DNA of 6,541 nucleotides from Halanaerobiales bacterium (GCA_023128035.1 JAGMES010000214.1:1-6541); one strand, 5' to 3'; counted from the stretch's first letter, positions 1-5,788 are shown. Notes: generated from the letters alone by a model not told the origin. Numbers and translations are program-made.

Positions 1-47
1 TGCCATTTTCTTTGTCTTATAACACTACTTGTTCAGCGGTGATTACA

Positions 48-205
48 AAACCAACCGTAGGCATATCATAGCTTGGTTTTAAGATAGCCTCTTGAATTCT
101 ACACTCATCAGCTTCATCAATCTTGCCATTCTTTCTTAGTTCTCCCGCAATCTCAAGTGTTGGAAAATTGACAAGACCTAAGTCATTTTCTTCAACTATA
201 ATATA
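48..205. repeat. Left copy of a 158-bp perfect direct repeat (second copy 6384-6541)
   Basis: Bases 48-205 are identical to 6384-6541, and the match runs off the right edge, so the true repeat may be longer. Three mismatches occur just before it (41, 44, 47), after which the copies diverge. Both copies encode LEIAGELRKNGKIDEADE and flanking residues. Confidence 0.9.
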
Positions 206-241
206 ACTGATCGGTAGTAATAAATGGTCACCAATATCAAG

Positions 242-320
242 ATCCTCTAAGCTTTCTAAATTATTCAAAGCCATTACATGCTTCAACATATGCTTAGACT
301 TATAGATCTCCTGAACTATT
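242..320. repeat. 79-bp perfect repeat of the LysM-like hinge (second copy 1828-1906)
   Basis: Bases 242-320 are identical to 1828-1906; similarity continues at lower identity on the toxin side. The encoded text is QEIYKSKHMLKHVMALNNLE and a few residues either side. Confidence 0.9.
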
Positions 321-438
321 TCCTTCAAATTCTACCTCACAATAAACACCTTACCGTTAAGCTAAAGGTTAGTATTGCCAACCATAGTTCTAGACTTTCA
401 ACGTATAAGATATCATACATTCTGGGTATGCATAAAAT

Positions 439-468
439 AACCTGACTACTGAAAACAGAAGCCAGGTT
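439..468 (-). terminator. Rho-independent terminator after the Imm11-like gene
   Basis: On the minus strand an AACCTG/CAGGTT outer stem encloses a further CT/AG and CTG/CAG pairing with one G-U and one mismatch, closing on a TTTT loop. ATTTTAT follows. It lies about 20 bases after the stop of the immunity gene at 488 and closes cassette 4. Confidence 0.7.
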
Positions 469-487
469 GAATTATAGCAATAACAAC

Positions 488-1066
488 TCATATAATAAGT
501 ATTTCTAATAAATCACATCCTGTAATATTATTGTTCTTAATTTCCTTTTTTACATCTTCAGAAACAAAAATCGGAATATTATAATCTATCAAACGTAGAA
601 CATGTAAATTTTCTATTTTATTCTTATTTAACGCATATTTCTTAATCGAGAGTATTTTCTCATTATCTAAATGAAATTCAGTATATATTGATTGTGCTAA
701 ATTTAATGCATCAACTAAAACAATAATGTTAGCCACAAAATATCCACTCAATTCTTGATTGCCATTTTTTTGTTTAACTTTTACAGGCAAATATTGAATA
801 GATTGAATACCTATTCCTTCTAAAATTTTTTTAAATTTAGATGAAATTAAAAACCATCCTAGATTGTTTGCTAAATAATCTGTTGGATTATCCCCCTCAG
901 TTGAATCGTAATAAAAAGTAAAATTTTCATTCCACTGTTCAAAATAAACCCCCTTGCAGAGATCATACTGAGTAAATTCATATTTTTCTTCATAATTTTC
1001 TTCTGCGTAACAAACTATATCCTTTATACTATTATCATCATCTACCAACAATTTATAATATTTCAT
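488..1066 (-). CDS. Imm11/Imm43-like (DUF1629-type) immunity protein, probable antidote of the AHH nuclease
   Basis: A 192-residue acidic cytoplasmic protein with no signal peptide or membrane segment. The middle text GWFLISSKFKKILEGIGIQS followed by QYLPVKVK and a Gly-Tyr-rich turn resembles the DUF1629 (Imm11, MXAN_0049) and Imm43 immunity families, which accompany nuclease toxin tips. I cannot separate these two families by eye. The role, binding and blocking the toxin encoded just upstream, is inferred from position: the start overlaps the toxin stop. Two adjacent ATG codons are available. GGAGGGG at 1073-1079 is 6 bases from the second (1066) and only 3 from the first (1069), so I chose the second. 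The frame is intact and closed by its own hairpin, so this gene may still be functional although its toxin lacks a normal 5' end. Confidence 0.7.
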   Translation of the reverse strand: MKYYKLLVDDDNSIKDIVCYAEENYEEKYEFTQYDLCKGVYFEQWNENFTFYYDSTEGDNPTDYLANNLGWFLISSKFKKILEGIGIQSIQYLPVKVKQKNGNQELSGYFVANIIVLVDALNLAQSIYTEFHLDNEKILSIKKYALNKNKIENLHVLRLIDYNIPIFVSEDVKKEIKNNNITGCDLLEILII

Positions 1067-2421
1067 CATCTACCCCTCCAATAATTTTTGTATAACATTT
1101 CTGGATTATTAATTATTTCTCGTTTTAATTGATCAAACAATTTTAAAAACTTACTTTGGTCTCCTTGAGCAATTTTATCAAACTGTTTAAGATTCTCAAG
1201 GATATAATCATGATATGCATTCGGGTGTCTTCCTTGATGAGGTAACATTTCCTTATTCCAAGGATCATTTAAATCTAATTTATATTTTTTTGTTAATTCT
1301 TCTATTTGAGGTGTATATTTTTTACTTTTATTACTCGCAAAATGATGCTCTTGAATAGGTTTTTTCTTGCCACCACCAGAGTTTTGTCTCATCATATATA
1401 AAGCAGTTCCCATCATAGCAGCTCCAGTAACTTTAGCAGTACTACTTATAAACACAGTTACAGGAGCTAACGCCAAAGAACTACCACCACTCGGAACCGA
1501 ACCAAAGAGTAGAGTAATAGTCCCTAGATCTGCAACCCATCCTGCTACTTCTACAGCTGTTCCAGCGGTGTATAAAAGCAGAGGCCCTGCATTTCTACTT
1601 AACCAATCAAACAGTTTTTTCCCGGGTATAGCATATCCTATTTGAGGATCATCGTAACTAGGTTTCTCTATAGCCACTTTTATCGCGTAATATTCACTAA
1701 CATCAATTTTTCCTTTATTCCATAATTCTCCCGCAATTTCTAGTGTTGGTAAATCAACTATAAATAAATCGTTTTCTGCGACCACAACAAAACTGATCGG
1801 TAGTAATAGATGGTCACCAATTTGCAAATCCTCTAAGCTTTCTAAATTATTCAAAGCCATTACATGCTTCAACATATGCTTAGACTTATAGATCTCCTGA
1901 ACTATTCCTCCCAGATCATCCCCTTCTTCAATGATAATATCCAGTACATTTTGATCAACATTGTGTACAATATAATGTCCAGTCGGATCAATATACTTCA
2001 ACGGATTGTTAACGGTGTAAATGTAGAGATTCTGCGTTTGCGGATCAATCATTTCACCTGGGTATGTATCCTCTGTAATAAATCTACCCAATGCAAGATC
2101 ATAGAAACGAGCTCCGTAATAGTAAAGACCGATTCCTTCTACCTGACGTTGACCTGTAAACTTATACTCTGGACTCGTCCCAAATCCATCAATTGATGTA
2201 TCAGGTTTGGACAAATCCTCACCAAATGGTAGATAATCCTGCTCCCATTTAATCTCTCCATTTCCATCTGTCATCAGACGGGATGATCCTAAATTGTCAT
2301 GGTGATAATATAATTTTTCGGCAGAACTTCCGATTTCTCCTTCTACTTTAGCAATCTGTTTGCCAAGGGCGTAGATGAAAGATACTCTTTTGCTCTTAGT
2401 TAGATTATCTTCATAAATCAC
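1066..2421 (-). CDS. Truncated Rhs protein: RHS core, LysM-like hinge, hydrophobic segment and C-terminal AHH nuclease
   Basis: A 451-residue 3' part of an Rhs/YD-repeat toxin; full-length relatives usually exceed 1000 residues. Residues about 38-148 are the RHS-associated core (YYHHDNLGSSRLMTDGNGEI, GLYYYGARFYDLALGRFITE, ending DPTG). Residues about 163-208 look like a divergent LysM repeat (EEGDDL, ALNNLESLEDL, IGDHLLLP). Residues about 269-345 are Ala/Gly-rich and hydrophobic, as in segments thought to help toxin entry. Residues about 356-446 fit the AHH branch of HNH/Endo VII nucleases: HH at 359-360, LDLNDPWNK, then LPHQGRHPNAYH with H395, H399 and H404, predicting metal-dependent DNA cleavage. 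The apparent start is an unsupported GTG overlapping the stop of the preceding YD fragment, with no ribosome binding site. Frame-B text NYVFNISNKV continues upstream of it, so this is a broken gene 3' end and probably silent. The AHH call is firmer than the LysM call. Confidence 0.85.
   Translation of the reverse strand: MIYEDNLTKSKRVSFIYALGKQIAKVEGEIGSSAEKLYYHHDNLGSSRLMTDGNGEIKWEQDYLPFGEDLSKPDTSIDGFGTSPEYKFTGQRQVEGIGLYYYGARFYDLALGRFITEDTYPGEMIDPQTQNLYIYTVNNPLKYIDPTGHYIVHNVDQNVLDIIIEEGDDLGGIVQEIYKSKHMLKHVMALNNLESLEDLQIGDHLLLPISFVVVAENDLFIVDLPTLEIAGELWNKGKIDVSEYYAIKVAIEKPSYDDPQIGYAIPGKKLFDWLSRNAGPLLLYTAGTAVEVAGWVADLGTITLLFGSVPSGGSSLALAPVTVFISSTAKVTGAAMMGTALYMMRQNSGGGKKKPIQEHHFASNKSKKYTPQIEELTKKYKLDLNDPWNKEMLPHQGRHPNAYHDYILENLKQFDKIAQGDQSKFLKLFDQLKREIINNPEMLYKNYWRGR
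1828..1906. repeat. Second copy of the 79-bp LysM-like hinge repeat
   Basis: Identical to 242-320 in the same orientation. Here it lies inside the intact RHS-core/AHH reading frame, between the DPTG end of the core and the hydrophobic segment. Confidence 0.9.
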
Positions 2422-2705
2422 CTTGTTTGAGATATTAAAGACATAGTTAGTCGTGCATTCCGATAAACCGCTTTCAAACGATTATCGGCTGTATATTCAT
2501 ATTCCCCGTATTCCGCAGTATCTGTATCTTTTATTATCTCAACACTGCCATCTGCCTGAAGTAACCCTTCATTCCCTTTTTCAACCAGATTACCATTGGC
2601 ATCATAAAGGATGACCATCTTCAGCATATTGATACACTTTAACCATCTGATGCAAGTCACCATAGAAATTAGAGCGGTCAATATGATCAAACAACCGTAT
2701 TAAAT
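2418..2705 (-). pseudogene. Frameshifted YD-repeat remnant upstream of the RHS core
   Basis: This is the 5' end of the cassette 4 Rhs relic, split over two frames. From about 2700 to 2607 one frame reads RLFDHIDRSNFYGDLHQMVK then YQYAEDGHPL and hits TGA. The next frame picks up with YDANGNLVEKGNEG, then GEYEYTADNRLKAVYRNA, and stops at 2418 after a nonsense tail. The core frame resumes with TNYVFNISNKVIYEDN. These are typical YD-repeat phrases, so the frame changes near 2604-2616 and near 2450 are lesions rather than gene boundaries. The second also seems to have lost the usual text between the ADNRLKAV phrase and the core, so it may be an out-of-frame deletion join. A GTGA overlap with the next frame (2418-2421) is probably coincidental. 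The YD text stops abruptly at the palindrome near 2709. Confidence 0.8.
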
Positions 2706-2708
2706 ACA

Positions 2709-2730
2709 ACCCAAGGGCTAGCCCTTGGGT
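2709..2730. repeat. Perfect 22-bp palindrome at the 5' edge of the YD remnant
   Basis: The bases form a perfect inverted repeat centred on GCTAGC, with arms reading ACCCAAGGGCT. It sits exactly where recognisable YD-repeat coding text begins. TATTCACACGG follows on the plus strand. The minus-strand tail is only moderately T-rich, so it is a poor terminator. It could be the hairpin end of a small mobile element or REP-like sequence. Confidence 0.7.
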
Positions 2731-2744
2731 ATTCACACGGTAAG

Positions 2745-2786
2745 TTTTACACCTCTGATTGTTACTCAGAATGTTCGTGTGTAAAA
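2745..2786. repeat. Nested inverted repeat between the palindrome and the cassette 3 terminator
   Basis: TTTTACAC at 2745-2752 is matched by GTGTAAAA at 2779-2786. Inside it TCTGA at 2754-2758 is matched by TCAGA at 2766-2770. Together with the palindrome at 2709-2730 it makes an unusually structured noncoding block between two cassettes. No function is assigned. Confidence 0.5.
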
Positions 2787-2823
2787 GGAAAGACGGCTAT
2801 CTCTGTATGATATAACCGCCTTT
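2783..2823 (-). terminator. Rho-independent terminator closing cassette 3
   Basis: On the minus strand GGCGGTTAT pairs with ATAGCCGTC (two G-U pairs), extended by TC/GA inside, around a five-base ATACA loop (2792-2820). TTTCCTTTT follows. It starts about 15 bases after the stop of the gene at 2836. The hairpin is strong; the T-run is interrupted by CC. Confidence 0.8.
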
Positions 2824-2835
2824 GTATATGGTTAA

Positions 2836-3237
2836 TTAATCATCTAAACATTCTAATTTGTAATTATCCCACGCTACAACTTCAACAATATCATCTCCTA
2901 GCAATAGAATATAATGATGAGTATTATCTAAAAATGTAGCTTCTTTATCAGTCTTTTCTAATATTTCCTTTAATTTTTGTATCCAATCTGAATTCTCAAA
3001 TTCCAATATATATTTATGATATATACCATCAGAAAAAGCCTCATCAGTTAATACCTTTTGTGTATCAAAACAATCAGCTGTTGTTATTCTCCATGCTTGT
3101 ATTGTTTTAAATGATATTTTCCAACGTTTCTCACTAACATCATCAAATTCAATTGATGAATGGACATCATCTATTAGTATCTTACTTAATGGTGTTGTAT
3201 GAATTTCTGGTACTTTTGAAACAATTTTTACTTTCAT
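2836..3237 (-). CDS. Probable immunity protein for the Hint/ParB-like toxin (family not recognised)
   Basis: A 133-residue acidic soluble protein without signal peptide or membrane helix. I do not recognise a named family. Visible features are RWKISFKTIQAWRITTADCF near the middle, SDWIQKLKEIL, and a C-terminal HHYILLLGDDIVEVVAWDNY. The W-rich, strand-like pattern and the acidic tail are common in immunity proteins but not diagnostic. The role is inferred from its place directly after the toxin stop at 3246, in the same order as the other pairs. I chose ATG at 3237 because AAGAGGTGA (3246-3254) ends 8 bases before it; upstream GTG (3249) and ATG (3246) lie inside that ribosome binding site. 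The frame is intact and has its own terminator, so immunity may persist although the toxin gene is frameshifted. Confidence 0.7.
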   Translation of the reverse strand: MKVKIVSKVPEIHTTPLSKILIDDVHSSIEFDDVSEKRWKISFKTIQAWRITTADCFDTQKVLTDEAFSDGIYHKYILEFENSDWIQKLKEILEKTDKEATFLDNTHHYILLLGDDIVEVVAWDNYKLECLDD

Positions 3238-3245
3238 TAATATCA

Positions 3246-3254
3246 TCACCTCTT
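3246..3254 (-). promoter_or_regulatory. Ribosome binding site deciding the start of the gene at 2836-3237
   Basis: AAGAGGTGA on the minus strand includes the toxin TGA stop and lies 8 bases before ATG 3237. It rules against the two earlier in-frame starts, which would overlap it. The arrangement suggests translational coupling of immunity to toxin. Confidence 0.6.
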
Positions 3255-4060
3255 CCCTCTTACTCTTATAGATAACCCATCATTAATAGGGTTAAACTTC
3301 CACGCCTCATTTGCAACTTCTTCTGCTGTCGCCCACTTATAATTTACTTTCACTCCAGCCTCTTGAAAAGCATATAAGCGTCGGTTATCTAATGAATATA
3401 TCTTTTCATTTTTGTCAAAAATCCTTATTGCTGGAATATCATTAGAATTAATGCCTCCTGATTTTAGTCCCTTAATTAAATCATCTACAGACTGTCCTGC
3501 ATGTTGTGTTGTTTTACCAAATGTTTGTCCAATACTATCTTGAGTAAATCTTATAGTCTTAGGGTCAACAACTTTACCAGCCCCCTTAGCAAAAATCCCA
3601 CAACTATTATGCACCCAAATACCACTACCAACAAAATACGTATGATAATCCTGAACCTCGAAGTTGTAAACCTTTATTTCATGGCCTACTTCAATTACCT
3701 CAACTGATTCAACTCCTACGTATGAATCACCAGCCAATACCAATACACTATTAGCATTAAGATTTTTTGCTTCAACCCAGCCAATTCCTACAACCCAAAA
3801 TGGATGTTCCTCTGTTGCATCTATTTGTTCTCCATTTTCCAAAATAATTTCAATTATTATATCTGTAGTTCTTACAAATGTCTGTACAACAGATTTATAC
3901 TCTTCTTTACCTGTAATTTCATCTTTGGAAAGTACCAAGTCGCCTGGTTGAATATCTTCAATTGCTTTATAACCTTCAAAAGTAATAATCATTGTGCCAG
4001 CAATGAAACAAACACCATCATCAACATACTTAACAACGTCTCCAGCATCATCGAATTTAT

Positions 4061-4216
4061 TTCCCCAGCGTAATCATCTATTCCAGCTTCAAGACCATTA
4101 CCAATTGCTCTAGCTGCTTGTCCACTAACAAATGGAAGGAAAATCAGTAAGTCATAGTAAGAAAAATCACCCTGAGTCCATGAATAGAAAGTCATTCCCC
4201 AATCTATAGGTTCACA
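4061..4216. repeat. Diverged direct repeat of 6172-6328 (pre-toxin segment)
   Basis: The 156 bases match 6172-6328 with about nine substitutions and one missing base. They encode the same pre-toxin segment (MTFYSW, FLPFVSGQAARAIGNGLEAG). Both copies precede different toxin tips, so this is a shared hinge where tips are exchanged. Confidence 0.85.
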
Positions 4217-4244
4217 TTTTTGAAAATTACATCAACCAAAGTTT

Positions 4245-4292
4245 TTAGCAATTAGACAAAGTTATTGCGTAGTCTGTAATTATTACTGCTAA
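4245..4292. repeat. Imperfect inverted repeat at the cassette 2/3 junction
   Basis: TTAGCA at 4245-4250 is matched by TGCTAA at 4287-4292, with further partial pairing inside (ATTA/TAAT, GAC/GTC). It lies between the cassette 2 terminator and the abrupt start of cassette 3 homology at 4216. This gap holds no gene. Confidence 0.35.
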
Positions 4293-4296
4293 CCAT

Positions 4297-4333
4297 ATTT
4301 AAAAGGCTGTTGATCTACTTCTTGTCAACAACC
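4297..4333 (-). terminator. Rho-independent terminator closing cassette 2
   Basis: On the minus strand GGTTGTTGA pairs with TCAACAGCC over nine positions (one G-U) around an 11-base loop (4305-4333), followed by TTTTAAAT. It lies about 33 bases after the stop of the broken gene at 4366. Confidence 0.75.
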
Positions 4334-4365
4334 AAAAAAACTTTAAAAAATTTCTTCTTAATACT

Positions 4366-4677
4366 TTAATATTCAATATTAAAGGTTGCAAATTTAAGTT
4401 TAGAATTAACAAATTTAGCATTCATAGTTTCAGAACATGAATAAGCACTACTTGTTCCTCTACCCCAATCCCATGATTCACCAATTTTATTTAATAAATT
4501 ATTTGCTGTCTGAATTTCAAAATATACACGATACAATTTTTCATCTTTCCAATACTGTTCATTAGAAATAAGTTGATAATTAGATATATCATCTTCTAAC
4601 TAATGTAAAATATTTATAACTATATCCTGCGCTTCTAAGCATGTTTTACATTCAACAAAAAAAGCCCCGTATATCAT
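4366..4677 (-). pseudogene. Putative immunity gene interrupted by a single in-frame amber codon
   Basis: This frame would encode 103 codons before its TAA, but codon 26 (4602-4600) is TAG. Before it the text is MIYGAFFVECKTCLEAQDIV ending NILH; after it 77 sense codons follow without interruption (LEDDISNYQLISNEQYWKDE, then LYRVYFEIQTANNLL, GESWDWGRGTSSAYS, ending FATFNIEY). The reading frame is unchanged and the product looks protein-like throughout, so a single CAG-to-TAG change is the simplest history. The start is well supported: AAGGGAGAG (4684-4692) lies 6 bases before the ATG. I do not recognise the family. The order toxin remnant, this gene, terminator suggests it was the immunity protein of cassette 2. 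Suppression or recoding of the TAG is possible but has no support in the sequence. Confidence 0.7.
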
Positions 4678-4683
4678 TTTTAA

Positions 4684-4692
4684 CTCTCCCTT
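4684..4692 (-). promoter_or_regulatory. Ribosome binding site of the amber-interrupted gene
   Basis: AAGGGAGAG on the minus strand is spaced 6 bases from ATG 4677. It shows that the broken gene at 4366-4677 was once properly translated. Confidence 0.6.
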
Positions 4693-4738
4693 ATTCGTTT
4701 AAATTCGAAATTTGTCTTTCTAATGATTTTTAATGGGA

Positions 4739-5070
4739 TTAATACCCATCTGGTCTTATGTTAATATAACCCTTACCGTTTCTAATAAATTTACCCCAGA
4801 CTTGCATACCTTTTCAACATGTGATTGTATTGCAGCTCCGGCTGAAGCAACAACAACAGAAGCCATTACAAAAGCCAAACTACCACCACTTGCTCCAATG
4901 ATTCCCATTGATTCAAGAGTTACAGCATCAAAGTATAAACCAATTAAATGCATTTCTATCCCTGTCATAAGCTGAAGAATTGGTTCTTTATTTTTTCTCA
5001 GCTGTATAGGGCTTATATGGGTTATGTATGTATTTGTAATGGTATTGGAATCGCTTGGCACTGGGTATCC
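4739..5070 (-). pseudogene. Decayed Rhs pre-toxin/toxin fragment with hydrophobic segment, possibly starting with a dead M23-like piece
   Basis: The frame is open from a TAG near 5140 through the terminator of cassette 1, but protein-like text starts about 5070: GYPVPSDSNTITN, THISPIQL, LQLMTGIEM. This resembles the start of LytM/M23 peptidases (PVP, ITS, RxHPI, HTGID), yet the zinc-binding His and Asp would be Met and Glu here, so any peptidase is dead. A hydrophobic stretch follows (ESMGIIGASGGSLAFVMASV, then VVASAGAAI) like pre-toxin segments elsewhere in the window. The frame stops at 4756. One base over, after the AAAA at about 4811-4814, another frame reads KGMQVWGKFIRN then GKGYINIRPDGY and stops at 4739, which may be the true toxin end. 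There is no ribosome binding site or proper start. The pre-toxin nature is likely; the M23 link is a guess. Confidence 0.45.
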
Positions 5071-5076
5071 CGACCA

Positions 5077-5122
5077 AAAGAAAAAAGCGATGGAAGGTCT
5101 GGGTTGTCGATTCCACCGCTTT
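5077..5122 (-). terminator. Strong rho-independent terminator closing cassette 1
   Basis: On the minus strand AAAGCGGTGGAA pairs with TTCCATCGCTTT over 12 positions (one G-U) around a 15-base loop (5084-5122), followed by TTTCTTTT. It lies about 45 bases after the Imm26-like gene. It insulates the apparently live cassette from the relics downstream. Confidence 0.9.
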
Positions 5123-5167
5123 AGTTTTGAGTCATGTTGCTAGATTGTTATTATGAATGATGTCAGT

Positions 5168-5779
5168 TCAAATAAGCAAATCTGGATTGATAATTAGTTG
5201 TTTTTCAATTTTAGAGGCTATTCCATTTATCGTTGAAACCCCAAAAATTCCTAACATTTCGGGTTTTTTCTCTAGAACTGTTCCATCCTTTTTACAATAA
5301 ATATTTGACTTAATACTAATTTTTAAGAAACCATAATCCAATTCATTTTCATATTCTGATAATGGAATATTACCTACATTACAAAATAAACCTTTATTCC
5401 AATAACTAATATCTACAATTGCTGGTCTAATTAACAATTGTGAATAATCTGGTTTAAAATCATCTATAGTTGGTTTCTTTGTTTTGTTTTTAAATATAAA
5501 TACTAAGTTTTTACCCTGAACAAAAGTATCATTATTGATATGATTGATATTTGCCTTTAAGACTTTTCCATAAAAATAGACATTCTCTCTCGGACTTAAT
5601 ATGAAGATATCTCCATCCTTTAATATTGGTTTTGCTTTCTTGATTACTCGTAACTGATACTCTTTAGGTTTCATTTTATCTAAAGCATCTAACTTTTCTT
5701 TAATCTCATCTGGCTGTTCAGCATATAGTTTCTTCCACTCATCTGCTATTGGATTTTCTTTTTTCTTAGATATCATCAT
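5168..5779 (-). CDS. Imm26-like immunity protein, probable antidote of the GIY-YIG-like toxin
   Basis: A 203-residue soluble protein. Residues about 1-50 are charged and helical (ENPIADEWKKLYAEQPDEIK). From residue 53 it resembles the Imm26 family: KDGDIFILSPRENVYFYGKV near 54-73, an IFKNKT turn near 95-100, then LLIRPAIVDISYWNKGLFCN and ELDYGFLKI. Imm26 proteins sit next to polymorphic toxins and are thought to bind and neutralise their tips; the partner here is the nuclease ending at 5789, nine bases upstream. Two tandem ATG codons (5779, 5776) follow AGGATGGTGA at 5781-5790, which overlaps the toxin stop, so translation is probably coupled. The choice between the two starts is open. The frame is undamaged and followed by the strongest terminator in the window. 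Confidence 0.75.
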   Translation of the reverse strand: MMISKKKENPIADEWKKLYAEQPDEIKEKLDALDKMKPKEYQLRVIKKAKPILKDGDIFILSPRENVYFYGKVLKANINHINNDTFVQGKNLVFIFKNKTKKPTIDDFKPDYSQLLIRPAIVDISYWNKGLFCNVGNIPLSEYENELDYGFLKISIKSNIYCKKDGTVLEKKPEMLGIFGVSTINGIASKIEKQLIINPDLLI

Positions 5780-5788
5780 ATCACCATC

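Larger units (their letters stand above)
17..328 (-). pseudogene. Orphan Rhs pre-toxin (LysM-like hinge) fragment, no toxin
   Basis: This 103-residue open frame is a detached piece of the Rhs pre-toxin region. Residues about 4-40 match the LysM-like hinge of the RHS-core protein at 1066-2421 (shared text IVQEIYKSKHMLKHVMALNN). Residues about 43-93 match the start of the toxin gene at the right edge (LEIAGEL, then MPTVGFVI). The frame has only a TTG as possible start, a TAG stop two codons upstream of it, and no clear ribosome binding site. It ends six residues after the match to the right-edge copy breaks down, with no toxin domain. The upstream bases in the same frame read NGKVFIVR before the TAG, which resembles the first strand of a LysM repeat, so a slightly longer ancestor probably lost a few bases here. 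I read it as a non-functional relic and a stretch of recombination homology. Confidence 0.75.
3246..4216 (-). pseudogene. Frameshifted Rhs toxin tip: pre-toxin segment, Hint auto-processing domain, ParB-like toxin
   Basis: Reading through one frameshift gives a near-complete toxin tip. From 4216 the text CEPIDWGMTFYSWTQGDF through GLEAGID matches the pre-toxin of the right-edge toxin. One base is missing at about 4071-4076 relative to that copy. The next frame continues LRWGN, then VCFIAGTMIITFEGYKAIED, a Hint (hedgehog/intein) domain with its N-terminal Cys at codon 4010-4008, TxxH block (ATEEHPF) and terminal VHNSC. Hint domains in such proteins are thought to cut themselves and release the toxin. 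The last 105 or so residues (IRFTQDSIGQTF, DIPAIRIF, IYSLDNRRLYAFQEAG, SIRVRGKR) resemble ParB-like toxin domains of polymorphic toxins. Downstream of the lesion the frame is open for over 800 bases to the TGA at 3246. Homology to the right-edge copy stops abruptly at 4216 with no start codon, so this is a displaced, probably silent cassette. The ParB-like call is less certain than the Hint call. Confidence 0.8.

Noticed and set aside
48..205. CRISPR array or regularly spaced repeats
   Set aside because: The repeats are long, few, irregularly spaced and coding; there are no short repeat-spacer units.
329..438. A small gene or RNA between the hinge fragment and the terminator at 439
   Set aside because: All frames carry stops and only weak short inverted repeats are visible; nothing supportable was found.
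1367..1645. Plus-strand open frames, including 1367-1645, 1864-2196, 3501-3707, 3804-4073, 4733-4975 and 6075-6269
   Set aside because: Each lies opposite a minus-strand frame with recognisable domains, has no ribosome binding site of note and a product of low or odd complexity; they are shadows.
2418..2421. GTGA overlap as a real translational coupling or programmed frameshift between the YD fragment and the core frame
   Set aside because: No slippery site or ribosome binding site is seen, core-frame text extends upstream of the GTG, and a second frame change lies 160 bases away; ordinary decay explains it better.
3238..3249. GTG 3249 or ATG 3246 as start of the probable immunity gene
   Set aside because: Both fall inside the AAGAGGTGA ribosome binding site, while ATG 3237 is correctly spaced from it.
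4600..4602. TAG at codon 26 as a pyrrolysine or selenocysteine-like recoding site
   Set aside because: There is no downstream structure or family precedent visible, and the neighbouring cassettes contain plain lesions, so a nonsense mutation is simpler.
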